Shown piece by piece: positions 1-7,866 of a DNA stretch of 17,807 nt (positions within the stretch are counted from its first letter, which is position 1; every line of letters starts with the position of its first letter). Source of the stretch: an uncultured Bacteroidales bacterium (lineage in GTDB: Bacteria > Bacteroidota > Bacteroidia > Bacteroidales > Paludibacteraceae); the NCBI GenBank assembly GCA_946184195.1, contig CAMHEP010000019.1, forward strand, positions 1-17,807. Direction: 5' to 3'. A program made the translations under genes and the position numbers. The notes beneath the pieces are model-generated. The model made no database searches. It was not told the origin of the DNA and saw nothing but the letters and a program-made list of their open reading frames with translations.

Positions 1-615
1 GACCAAATGCTCATCGAGGCGTACACTTTGTTGAGTCAAGTAGAATCGCATCGATTAGGCGAGGTATTACATCTTTTCAATACCATGGCGACCGGCGTAT
101 GCGAGGGACAGCAGTTAGATGTCGATTTCGAAAATCGCGACGATGTCACACTAAATGACTATCTGAAGATGATTGGCGGTAAGACGGCTATTCTACTGGC
201 GACCGCTCTACGTATAGGTGCACTGCTTGCCGGCGCGAATGAACAAGAACAGTTGACTATATATGAGATTGGATATCATCTTGGTATAGCTTTCCAGATA
301 GAGGATGACCTATTGGACTGTTATGGTGATGAGAAAACTTTTGGAAAGGCCATCGGCGGTGACATCCGCGAAGGCAAGAAAACTTACCTGCTCCTCACGG
401 CCAACGAGCGTAACGGACAACCCATTCAGACACGCGGTCGCAGTCTCGACGAGGTGCTCTCAGACTACGATAGGCTCGGCGTGAAACAAGCTACCACAAA
501 AGCTATTACCGATGAGACAGAATCGACTCGTCGACTTCTGCTTACGCTGCCCGTGACCAACGCACGTGAGCAGTTGATGTCCCTTGCCGACAAATTAGCG
601 CAACGAACCATATAG
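1..615 (+). CDS. Polyprenyl (isoprenyl diphosphate) synthetase, 5' partial
   Basis: Class I trans-prenyltransferase that condenses isopentenyl diphosphate onto an allylic diphosphate, making the chain for quinones or for the undecaprenyl carrier. The reading frame is open through base 1 (Asp-Gln before the first Met), so the gene begins outside the window. The 204 visible residues contain the second aspartate-rich motif DDLLD (residues 102-106 of the fragment), preceded by FQIE and followed by the diagnostic GKAIGGDIREGKKT (115-128), plus EGQQLD (35-40). The first aspartate-rich motif should lie upstream, as roughly 120 residues are missing compared with the usual 320 or so. Chain length cannot be judged because the residues that set it are in the missing part. 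The next gene starts 24 bp downstream on the same strand, so the two may be co-transcribed. Confidence 0.93.
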   Translation, partial: DQMLIEAYTLLSQVESHRLGEVLHLFNTMATGVCEGQQLDVDFENRDDVTLNDYLKMIGGKTAILLATALRIGALLAGANEQEQLTIYEIGYHLGIAFQIEDDLLDCYGDEKTFGKAIGGDIREGKKTYLLLTANERNGQPIQTRGRSLDEVLSDYDRLGVKQATTKAITDETESTRRLLLTLPVTNAREQLMSLADKLAQRTI

Positions 616-639
616 ATAGACTCTTAATATCATTATACT

Positions 640-1398
640 ATGCCTTATAGACGATTACCAAACACCGATCAAGCACGACTTCGCGCCTTGCAAACCGCTT
701 TACGCAAGGCAAGTGAAGCCAATTACAACGAGATTGTACTCAACTACAAGACCGTCAATGAAGCACAACGCTTCCTGACACAATTTGAGATATTTATCTC
801 TCAATACAAAGACAACTTCACCAGTAAGGTAACAGCAAACAAGAAATATCGGCATATCGTGCAGAACGCACGTATGTATATCAGTCATTTCATTCAAGTG
901 TTGAACATGTCTGTTATACGTGGTGAGATAAAACGTGAACAGAAAGAGTTATATGGCTTGGATCCGAATGCAAACATAGTGCCGGACCTTACTACTGCAG
1001 AAGACCTGCTAAAATGGGGAGAGAATATCATCAATGGAGAGCAGAAACGTATTGCTCAGGGAGGATTCCCCATATATAACCCTGCTATAAATAAGGTGAA
1101 GGTTCACTACGACATTTTCCGCGAACACCAAATCAATCATGCCCTGCACAAACAAACCACGGGACGTGTCCAAGGCAGTTTAGGCGATATGAGAGAGCAG
1201 GCGGATGAATTGATTTTGGATATATGGAACCAAGTGGAGAACCACTATAAGAATCTGCTTCCGTATGCCCGTTTGCAGCATTGTAAGTCCTACGGTGTCG
1301 TATACTATTATCGTACGGGCGAAAAGAAACTCACGGAAGCGCACGACCGTGAGTTAGAGCAAGCAGAGAGGAGTCAAACTACTCTCCAATGGTCTTAG
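640..1398 (+). CDS. Conserved Bacteroidales protein of unknown function
   Basis: A 252-residue soluble protein with no signal peptide or membrane segment. I recognise the overall sequence type (start MPYRRLPNTD, middle MYISHFIQVLN, GGFPIYNP and KVKVHYDIF, end YYYRTGEKK) from memory as a conserved hypothetical protein of Bacteroides and relatives, but know no assigned function. The composition is rich in Lys, Glu, Gln and Ala with amphipathic stretches, which suggests a mostly helical fold; this is inference. It starts with ATG 24 bp after the prenyl synthetase gene and has no clear Shine-Dalgarno site. Its last 20 bp overlap the 3' end of the convergent cyclo-ligase gene. A strong inverted repeat at 1328-1355 lies inside its coding end. 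Confidence 0.85.
   Translation: MPYRRLPNTDQARLRALQTALRKASEANYNEIVLNYKTVNEAQRFLTQFEIFISQYKDNFTSKVTANKKYRHIVQNARMYISHFIQVLNMSVIRGEIKREQKELYGLDPNANIVPDLTTAEDLLKWGENIINGEQKRIAQGGFPIYNPAINKVKVHYDIFREHQINHALHKQTTGRVQGSLGDMREQADELILDIWNQVENHYKNLLPYARLQHCKSYGVVYYYRTGEKKLTEAHDRELEQAERSQTTLQWS
1321..1355 (-). terminator. Putative intrinsic terminator of the cyclo-ligase gene, inside the convergent gene
   Basis: A perfect 9-bp inverted repeat (AACTCACGG at 1328-1336, CCGTGAGTT at 1347-1355) with a 10-nt loop is followed, on the minus strand, by TCTTTTC (1327-1321). It begins 23 bp beyond the cyclo-ligase stop codon at 1379-1381, the right distance for a terminator. On the + strand the hairpin is not followed by a T run. 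The T tract is short and interrupted, so strength is uncertain. Confidence 0.5.
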
Positions 1399-1987
1399 AG
1401 GGAGTGATGACCACGTCCACGGGTTTATCCAACCAGTTGTACGGCAGATCCTTGGAGTAGAGTTGGCAATCATAGCATACACCGATAACGTGTGTTTTCA
1501 TGCGTCGGATAAATCGGTCATAATATCCTGACCCATGTCCTAAGCGCCTGCATTGATTATCAAATGCTACACCGGGTGCCACGATAAGATCGACCTTGCC
1601 CTCATAGGGCAAAGTTTGAGGCTCAGGAATACCGAAACGCCCGCGCTTCATCAGTTCCTCGCCCGCATAAGGACGGACTTCAAGGCTATGGCGATGGGCA
1701 ATGGGAAAGAGAAATGTTTTATCGCCCTCGTATTTAGTTAACAGAGGACGTAAGTCAACCTCATGATGAACGGGATAATAGAGAAGGATAACTTTAGCTG
1801 AGCGAAAATAAGGATGTTGCTCCAACTTCTCCTGAATAAGAGCAGACTCTTCGCGAATAGTATCTTCGGTAAGGACACGACGACGCTGGTCCATAATACC
1901 ACGTAATGCTATCTTACGCCGTTTGACACGTTCCCAAGGAAGAAGAGACTTTAAGTCAATAATCTGACTGGCAAATAAACCCGACAT
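1379..1987 (-). CDS. 5-formyltetrahydrofolate cyclo-ligase (MTHFS family)
   Basis: Cytoplasmic ATP-dependent enzyme that converts 5-formyltetrahydrofolate to 5,10-methenyltetrahydrofolate, returning the storage or inhibitory folate to the one-carbon pool. Of 202 residues, family signatures are YYPVHHEVDL (70-79, with the folate-site Glu), RFGIPEP (117-123), the phosphate-binding loop GHGSGYYDRF (150-159) and the C-terminal PVDVVITP (189-196). Family members are usually about 180-190 residues; the extra length is an N-terminal tail before the conserved RRKIALR segment, and no later ATG would keep that segment, so 1987 is kept as the start. No Shine-Dalgarno site is visible. It lies alone on the minus strand here, divergent from the lipoprotein gene and overlapping the upstream + strand gene by 20 bp at the 3' ends. 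Confidence 0.9.
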   Translation of the reverse strand: MSGLFASQIIDLKSLLPWERVKRRKIALRGIMDQRRRVLTEDTIREESALIQEKLEQHPYFRSAKVILLYYPVHHEVDLRPLLTKYEGDKTFLFPIAHRHSLEVRPYAGEELMKRGRFGIPEPQTLPYEGKVDLIVAPGVAFDNQCRRLGHGSGYYDRFIRRMKTHVIGVCYDCQLYSKDLPYNWLDKPVDVVITPSKTIGE

Positions 1988-2026
1988 ATTGGTTGGTGTT
2001 AGTGTTACAAAAATGAAATTAGGCTG

Positions 2027-2058
2027 CGAAATTACACTTTTTTTCGCACATAAGCAAA
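2027..2058 (-). promoter_or_regulatory. Candidate Bacteroidetes-type promoter for the cyclo-ligase gene
   Basis: On the minus strand TTTG (2058-2055), a 20-bp spacer and TAATTTCG (2034-2027) match the Bacteroidetes -33/-7 consensus TTTG / TAnnTTTG with one mismatch in the -7 element. The predicted leader to the ATG at 1987 is about 33 nt. I found no equally good match on the + strand of this 99-bp divergent region for the lipoprotein gene. Confidence 0.4.
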
Positions 2059-2086
2059 TAAAGACGATTTTTTTAACAAAAAACTA

Positions 2087-3451
2087 ATGTTTAGACAAGT
2101 AAAATATCTGCTTTTCGCCGGACTTATGCTCATAGTGCTCTGTTTCGGCTGCTCTAAGAGTGATAGTAGTGCCTCCCTCTCGAACGTCGCCAGGGTGACA
2201 GCGTTTTCATTCAACGGTCAAGACACGCTGCCAGGATTGGCAGAAGCTAAGTTTGTAGTTGATGAACTCAATGACACCGGACGTATCTACACGCCGGACA
2301 GTCTGCGTTATGGTACAAAAATCAATAAGGTTGTTCCGAAAATAACCTATCAAACATCTCCCTCGGCAGTACGTTTCGAGTATGAAACCGGTTACTATAA
2401 CTTCCAGACGGGTGATACCATCGATTTCACACTCAAGCCGCTCACGCTCATTGTGACTTCTATGGACGGCTCCAAGAAAAAAGCCTACCATATAGAAACA
2501 ATCGTACACAAAGCCAATCCTGACCTATTCACATGGAAATGTGATCAAGAAAACATCTACTCAACCTCATTTAGTGAGCAACAATTGGTGCACCATAAGG
2601 ATGCCTTCTATCTCTTTAGTTTTGACGGCTCGTCTACCAAGCTGTACACATCTTCCACAGGAGTTACTTGGCAGGAGGTTGCCACCAACCTTCCTTCAAC
2701 AGAAATGAAGGTGAAGAATATTTTTACTGTGGAGGATACTCTTTATTATGCCATTGACTCAACTCTGTATTTCTCCACCGACGGTACGGCATGGAAAAGC
2801 CGCAGCACTCCGGATAGTCTAGCTGTCAAGGCTTACCTTTTCACTTGGACAATATTGGGCGATATACAAATACCTATATTGGTAGCGGAGAAAAATGACA
2901 AAAGTCTTCACCTTGTTAAAATGCAGAATAATGAGTATGTACCTGTCTGCCAACTCAGCAATAACTTTCCTCTCTCCGGTTTTGCTTCCGTTGTTTTCCA
3001 AGCTCAAAGCCAACGTCTGCGTGCAATGGTGATGGGAGGTTATGACCATTTTGGAAATATGCTCAGTAGTCGTTGGAATTTCGAATACATAGACGATTAC
3101 GATGGCAGCGATGCTATTATTCGCTTAGCTGACTATAGCATCGGTCGCAATATGTCACCTATCAGTAACACCTCCCTGGCGTGGTACAACAAGAAGATAT
3201 ACCGATTCGGGGGAATTGATAAAACGGGAAAACTTATAGGCGACACTATATATCAGTCCACTGATGAAGGTATATCTTTCCAGCGTGTGGATACAGTGAG
3301 CAATAAACTTCCTGCCTCGTTCGGGGCACGGCAACGTATGAATATTCTCGTTGTGGATAAAGCGATTTATCTCTGCGGAGGACAAACGGCAGAGGGCAAC
3401 AAGAATGATTTTTGGGAAGGGACTATAAACTCAATTAAATGGACAAAATAA
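2087..3451 (+). CDS. DUF6242-like lipoprotein with Asp-box/Kelch-like propeller repeats
   Basis: A 454-residue exported lipoprotein of unknown function. The N-terminus has a basic start, a hydrophobic core and a lipobox-like LCFGC ending at Cys22; residue -3 is Cys rather than Leu, within the looser Bacteroidetes pattern. After the anchor comes an Ig-like beta region (about 30-140), then a region with Asp-box-like turns at about 188-197 (SSTGVTWQEV), 230-238 (STDGTAWKS) and 391-399 (STDEGISFQ), and Kelch-like YRFGG and YLCGGQ near 372 and 428. This layout resembles DUF6242 proteins of Bacteroidales as I remember them. Its stop lies 11 bp before the preferred start of the Mur ligase gene, so it probably heads the + strand operon. 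Outer-membrane or surface location cannot be decided: after Cys22 come SKSDSS, only a weak surface-export signal. Confidence 0.8.
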   Translation: MFRQVKYLLFAGLMLIVLCFGCSKSDSSASLSNVARVTAFSFNGQDTLPGLAEAKFVVDELNDTGRIYTPDSLRYGTKINKVVPKITYQTSPSAVRFEYETGYYNFQTGDTIDFTLKPLTLIVTSMDGSKKKAYHIETIVHKANPDLFTWKCDQENIYSTSFSEQQLVHHKDAFYLFSFDGSSTKLYTSSTGVTWQEVATNLPSTEMKVKNIFTVEDTLYYAIDSTLYFSTDGTAWKSRSTPDSLAVKAYLFTWTILGDIQIPILVAEKNDKSLHLVKMQNNEYVPVCQLSNNFPLSGFASVVFQAQSQRLRAMVMGGYDHFGNMLSSRWNFEYIDDYDGSDAIIRLADYSIGRNMSPISNTSLAWYNKKIYRFGGIDKTGKLIGDTIYQSTDEGISFQRVDTVSNKLPASFGARQRMNILVVDKAIYLCGGQTAEGNKNDFWEGTINSIKWTK

Positions 3452-3462
3452 ATTTACACTAT

Positions 3463-4785
3463 ATGCGTATACATTTTATAGCCATTGGCGGTGCAGCGAT
3501 GCATAATTTAGCCATGGCAGTAGCTGCCAAAAAAGGATATATCGTTACCGGTTCGGACGATGAGATTTTCGATCCCGCTCGTACTCACCTCATGGAGGCA
3601 GGACTTCTGCCGGAAAAAGCCGGTTGGTTTCCCGAGAAGATCACTCCCGACATTGATGCCATCATCCTCGGTATGCATGCTCGTGAAGATAATCCAGAGC
3701 TTATGCGGGCCCGTGAATTAGGACTTAAGATTTACTCTTTCCCCGAATATCTCTATGAGCAGACAAAGGACAAGATACGTATCGTCATAGGTGGTAGTCA
3801 TGGTAAGACCACCACTACCTCCATGATTCTCTATGTTCTCCAACATTTGGGCATTGAGGCTGATTATATGGTTGGTGCACAAATAGAGGGGTTCGAGCGA
3901 ATGGTACGCCTAAGTGATACCGCTAAATACGCTGTCTTTGAGGGGGATGAGTACCTTACCAGTCCGCTGGATTTACGTAGTAAATTTCTCTGGTATCATC
4001 CCCATGTAGCGATTCTCACCGGTATTGCGTGGGACCATATCAACGTATTTCCCACCTTTGATAGCTATGTAGATACCTTCCGTCAGTTTGTGCGTACCAT
4101 TGAGCCGAACGGCACATTCATATACTATGAAGGCGACGAGAACCTGCGTGCTATCGCTATTGATGCACGCCATGATATCACCTGTGTGCCGTACCACGAA
4201 TACGAAGGAAAAGTCCCCATGCAAGTCTTTGGGCGTCATAACATGCAGAACCTTCAAGCAGCTATGTTGGCTTGTCATTCCATCGGTGTAAATCCTGATG
4301 ATTTCTACCGCGAGATAGCAGGTTTTAGTGGTGCCAGCAATCGTTTGGAAAAGATTTGCGAGACAGAAAAGGCTGTAGCGTACAAGGACTTTGCACACAG
4401 TCCTTCCAAACTGCGTGCCACTATCAATGCAGTCAAAGAGCATCACAACGACAAACGTGTCATAGCTTGTATGGAACTACATACTTTTTCCTCGCTTATG
4501 TCAGAATTCCTACCTCAATATAAGGGTTGTATGTCAGAAGCCGACGTAGCTTTTGTCTACTTTAACCCGCATGTGGTAGAACATAAACGTCTCACGCCTA
4601 TCTCTCCTGAAGAGGTTAAAGAGGCTTTTGGCACGAAAAATGTAGAGGTCTTTACTGATAGCCGACAAATGGCTGAGGCACTAATGGGTTTAGACTATTC
4701 CAACGCTGTCTTGCTTATGATGTCAAGCGGTACTTTCGATGGTATAGACGTTCCCTCCTTTGCCAAACAGTTGCTACATGCGTAA
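3463..4785 (+). CDS. mpl: Mpl-like UDP-N-acetylmuramate:peptide ligase (Mur ligase family)
   Basis: Cytoplasmic Mur ligase. Mpl enzymes join UDP-MurNAc to the L-Ala-gamma-D-Glu-meso-DAP tripeptide recovered from old wall, reusing it for peptidoglycan. With the start at 3463 the protein is 440 residues: N-terminal UDP-binding fold MRIHFIAIGG (1-10) and SGSDDEI-like turn (30-35), ATP P-loop GGSHGKTTTT (110-119), EGDEY (160-164), AWDHIN (189-194), the Mur motif HNMQN (259-263) and NRLEKI (293-298). The ATG at 3439 would add eight residues, overlap the lipoprotein stop by 13 bp and place residues before the conserved RIHFIAIGG, so 3463 is preferred. The C-terminal motif reads DFAHSPSK (309-316) where E. 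coli Mpl has DFAHHP. MurC activity cannot be excluded from sequence alone; Mpl fits better. Confidence 0.85.
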   Translation: MRIHFIAIGGAAMHNLAMAVAAKKGYIVTGSDDEIFDPARTHLMEAGLLPEKAGWFPEKITPDIDAIILGMHAREDNPELMRARELGLKIYSFPEYLYEQTKDKIRIVIGGSHGKTTTTSMILYVLQHLGIEADYMVGAQIEGFERMVRLSDTAKYAVFEGDEYLTSPLDLRSKFLWYHPHVAILTGIAWDHINVFPTFDSYVDTFRQFVRTIEPNGTFIYYEGDENLRAIAIDARHDITCVPYHEYEGKVPMQVFGRHNMQNLQAAMLACHSIGVNPDDFYREIAGFSGASNRLEKICETEKAVAYKDFAHSPSKLRATINAVKEHHNDKRVIACMELHTFSSLMSEFLPQYKGCMSEADVAFVYFNPHVVEHKRLTPISPEEVKEAFGTKNVEVFTDSRQMAEALMGLDYSNAVLLMMSSGTFDGIDVPSFAKQLLHA

Positions 4786-4810
4786 CTAATATCTGATGAG
4801 GTACAAAACA

Positions 4811-6424
4811 ATGAAAAAGTACATTTTCCCCACATTAACCGCGGTGTGTTTGTTGTTTGGATTTCTAATTGGTAATACCCTTTCCAACAAGGCGAACGCC
4901 CAACGTTTCTATATTCAGAACGGACAAATTTATAGTGCACCGGATAGTAAAGTGAGTCAACTGCTTGGTCTCATGCAACGGGCATACGTTGATGAAATAA
5001 ATATAGATAGTATCACAGAGGATGTAATGCAGGACTTAGTGAAGCATCTTGATCCCCACTCAGCCTACATTCCCAAGAAGGACTTGGAGTTGGTCAATAG
5101 CGAATTAGCAGGCTCTTTCTCCGGTATCGGCGTGCAGTTCTCCATTCAGAACGACACCATCGGCATCGTGGCCGTTATCGCCGGAGGTCCCTGTGAAGGA
5201 GTAGGAGTATTGGCAGGAGACAAGATTATTGAAGTCAATGATACTGCCTTTGTAGGAAAGAAGATTAATAATGAACGCGTGATGCACACGTTACGTGGTC
5301 CCAAAGGCACCAAAGTTAAACTCGGCATCCAACGTGCCGGTACTGACGAGACCCTTTATTTCACCATCACTCGTGGCGACATCCCTGTCCATTCGGTAGA
5401 TGCGACTTTCATCATTGATACGCCTAATAAAAAAATTGGTTTTGTACGCGTCAATAAGTTTGGAGAGTCCACATATCAAGAGTTCATCAAGGCGCTTGGC
5501 GAGTTGCGCCAGCAAAAGGCTGAAGCCTATATTGTGGACTTGCGAGAGAATAGCGGAGGTTACATGGACCAAGCTATCCGTATGGCAAATGAATTCCTGC
5601 GTTCAGGCGATATGATTGTATACTCAGAAGGTCGTGCTTATCCACGCTATGAAGCCAACGCCAACGGAACAGGACGATTCAAAGATGTGCCGCTGGTAGT
5701 ACTCATTGATAACTTTTCCGCCTCTGCCAGCGAGATTTTCTCAGGTGCTATGCAGGATAACGACCGTGCAACCATTATCGGAAGACGCTCCTTTGGCAAG
5801 GGATTGGTGCAACAGCAGATGTCACTGCAAGATGGTAGTGCTGTCCGACTTACGGTTGCTCGCTATTATACACCGTCGGGACGCTGTATTCAAAAGCCAT
5901 ATAAGATGGGAGACCAGGAAGACTATGAAAAGGAGCTGCTGGATCGCTTTGAACATGGCGAATTATATAGTGCCGATAGCATCCACTTCAGTGACACCAC
6001 TGTATACAAGACCAAGAATGGACGTATTGTTCGTGGCGGAGGTGGTATCATGCCGGATATCTTTGTCGGACGCGATACGACACTGAATACGCCGTGGTAT
6101 AATATCTGCGTCAATAGAGCCTATACCTATCAGTTTGCCTATCAATATACGGACAAACACCGCAAGGTGCTCTCGCAATATAAAGATTGGCAAAGTCTGG
6201 AACGCTATCTGCTCAGCCATCCTTGGATGGATGACTTTGTTGAGTTTGCTGCCAGCAAGGGGGTAGAACCTAACGAATCACAAATAGCCAAATCCCAACC
6301 CTTGCTCACCAGACTGGTGAATGCCTACATTGTGCGTAATATCCTCGGAGACGAAGGATTCTTCCCTCTGTTTGAGCGCGATGACGAGATTACCCGTCGT
6401 GCGGTGGAGGAATTAAGCAAATGA
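4811..6424 (+). CDS. S41-family carboxyl-terminal processing protease (CtpA/Prc type)
   Basis: Serine/lysine-dyad protease acting outside the cytoplasmic membrane, trimming or degrading envelope proteins from their C-termini. The 537 residues show an N-terminal hydrophobic segment (4-24) that acts as signal or anchor, a PDZ domain (about 100-190, substrate tail binding), then the S41 core: VDLRENSGGYM (242-252), NFSASASEIFSGAMQD (301-316) and RSFGKGLVQ (326-334). By alignment with E. coli Prc (Ser452, Lys477) and B. subtilis CtpB, the catalytic pair is Ser305 and Lys330 with Gln334; the 25-residue spacing is kept. About 175 residues follow the core, as in Bacteroidetes homologues. An ATG at 4796 would add five residues; 4811 is preferred because GAGG (4798-4801) sits 9 nt upstream and the product starts MKK. 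The gap to the Mur ligase gene is 25 bp. Confidence 0.92.
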   Translation: MKKYIFPTLTAVCLLFGFLIGNTLSNKANAQRFYIQNGQIYSAPDSKVSQLLGLMQRAYVDEINIDSITEDVMQDLVKHLDPHSAYIPKKDLELVNSELAGSFSGIGVQFSIQNDTIGIVAVIAGGPCEGVGVLAGDKIIEVNDTAFVGKKINNERVMHTLRGPKGTKVKLGIQRAGTDETLYFTITRGDIPVHSVDATFIIDTPNKKIGFVRVNKFGESTYQEFIKALGELRQQKAEAYIVDLRENSGGYMDQAIRMANEFLRSGDMIVYSEGRAYPRYEANANGTGRFKDVPLVVLIDNFSASASEIFSGAMQDNDRATIIGRRSFGKGLVQQQMSLQDGSAVRLTVARYYTPSGRCIQKPYKMGDQEDYEKELLDRFEHGELYSADSIHFSDTTVYKTKNGRIVRGGGGIMPDIFVGRDTTLNTPWYNICVNRAYTYQFAYQYTDKHRKVLSQYKDWQSLERYLLSHPWMDDFVEFAASKGVEPNESQIAKSQPLLTRLVNAYIVRNILGDEGFFPLFERDDEITRRAVEELSK

Positions 6425-6453
6425 TAATATGTTAATCAAATCAAACAATAGAT

Positions 6454-7836
6454 ATGAGTTTAGTTAAATCTATTTCCGGTATACGTGGCACTATAGGTGG
6501 TCGCGTGGGTGAGGGACTCAATCCCGTAGACATAGTACGTTTCACTGCTGCCTATGCGGTGCAACGTATAGCAGCTTCCGATCTCAAGGATGGTCGTCGT
6601 CCGCGCATCGTGGTGGGACGTGATGCACGTATCAGCGGCGAGATGGTAGACCTTTTGGTTACAGGGACTCTACTGGGCATGGGATGTGATGTCATCAATA
6701 TCGGCATGGCATCCACTCCGACGACCGAAGTGGCGGTCACCGGCGAGCAGGCTGACGGAGGTATCATCCTCACGGCCAGTCATAACCCAAAACAGTGGAA
6801 CGCACTTAAGTTGCTCAACGAGAAAGGAGAGTTCCTTAATGATGCCGAGGGGAAAGAGGTGCTCTCTATCGCTGAGAAAGAAGACTTCTGCTTTGCAGAA
6901 GTGGAGCATATCGGACATGTTACCCACAAGGATTACCTGCCCTACCATGTGAAAAAAGTGTTAGAACTTAAGCTAGTCAACCGCGACGCTATTGCCCGTC
7001 GTAATTTCACCGTAGCTATCGACTGCGTCAACTCCGTTGGCGGACTAGCTATCCCTGCTATACTCGAAGCATTGGGTGTGAAGAATATCATCCGTCTCAA
7101 TTGCGAGCCCACCGGTCATTTTGCTCATAATCCCGAACCTCTGCCACAACATCTAACTGAAATAAGCGAACTACTCAAACAAGGCAAGGCCGATGTAGGT
7201 TTTGTCGTAGACCCAGATGTGGACCGTTTGGCCATCATCTGCGAGAACGGCACTATGTTCGGTGAAGAGTATACGCTCGTCAGCGTGGCTGATTATGTGC
7301 TGTGTCACACCCCAGGCAACACCTGTTCCAACATGTCGTCTACCCGGGCACTGAGCGATGTAACCCGTCTACACGGCGGCGAATATAGTGCATCCGCTGT
7401 AGGCGAGGTGAATGTGGTAACGGAGATGAAACGCGTGGGGGCTGTCATCGGTGGAGAAGGCAATGGTGGCGTCATCTACCCTGCTGCGCACTACGGACGC
7501 GATGCATTAGTAGGTATAGCTCTCTTCCTCTCCGCTCTAGTGGAGCGCGATTGCACGGTGAGCGAACTAAGGAAGACCTTCCCCAACTACTGTATTTCCA
7601 AGAACCGCATTGATCTGGCTCCGTCAATGGACGTAGACGCCATTCTCGCTAAAGTCAAGGAGCATTTCAAGGACGAGCGTGTGAACGATCGTGACGGAGT
7701 TAAGATCGATTTTGCGGAAGGATGGGTTCACCTGCGTAAGTCCAATACTGAGCCGATTATTCGGGTATACAGCGAAGCTGCTACCATGGACGAAGCCAAC
7801 CATTTGGCACAGCGGGTGATGCAGTTAATTCAATAA
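6454..7836 (+). CDS. glmM: Phosphohexomutase, probable phosphoglucosamine mutase
   Basis: Alpha-D-phosphohexomutase of 460 residues, most likely converting glucosamine-6-phosphate to glucosamine-1-phosphate, a step to UDP-GlcNAc for peptidoglycan and lipid A. All four family sites are visible: the start ISGIRGTIGG (7-16), phosphoserine loop TASHNP (107-112, Ser109), metal-binding DPDVDR (253-258), sugar-recognition GEGNGG (334-339) and the C-terminal phosphate-binding RKSNTEPIIRVY (428-439). GEGNGG is closer to the archaeal-like and Bacteroidetes branch than to the GEQSGH of E. coli GlmM, so phosphoglucomutase or phosphomannomutase activity is a possible alternative. The start is well placed, with the conserved RGT motif 11 residues in. 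It lies 29 bp after the protease gene and 30 bp before surE. Confidence 0.87.
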   Translation: MSLVKSISGIRGTIGGRVGEGLNPVDIVRFTAAYAVQRIAASDLKDGRRPRIVVGRDARISGEMVDLLVTGTLLGMGCDVINIGMASTPTTEVAVTGEQADGGIILTASHNPKQWNALKLLNEKGEFLNDAEGKEVLSIAEKEDFCFAEVEHIGHVTHKDYLPYHVKKVLELKLVNRDAIARRNFTVAIDCVNSVGGLAIPAILEALGVKNIIRLNCEPTGHFAHNPEPLPQHLTEISELLKQGKADVGFVVDPDVDRLAIICENGTMFGEEYTLVSVADYVLCHTPGNTCSNMSSTRALSDVTRLHGGEYSASAVGEVNVVTEMKRVGAVIGGEGNGGVIYPAAHYGRDALVGIALFLSALVERDCTVSELRKTFPNYCISKNRIDLAPSMDVDAILAKVKEHFKDERVNDRDGVKIDFAEGWVHLRKSNTEPIIRVYSEAATMDEANHLAQRVMQLIQ

Positions 7837-7866
7837 TCTTATAATAGGAGACACATACTTTAATTT

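Noticed and set aside
1988..2086. A + strand promoter for the lipoprotein gene
   Set aside because: TACACTTTT resembles TAnnTTTG but has one base too many between TA and TTT; I could not place a convincing -33/-7 pair.
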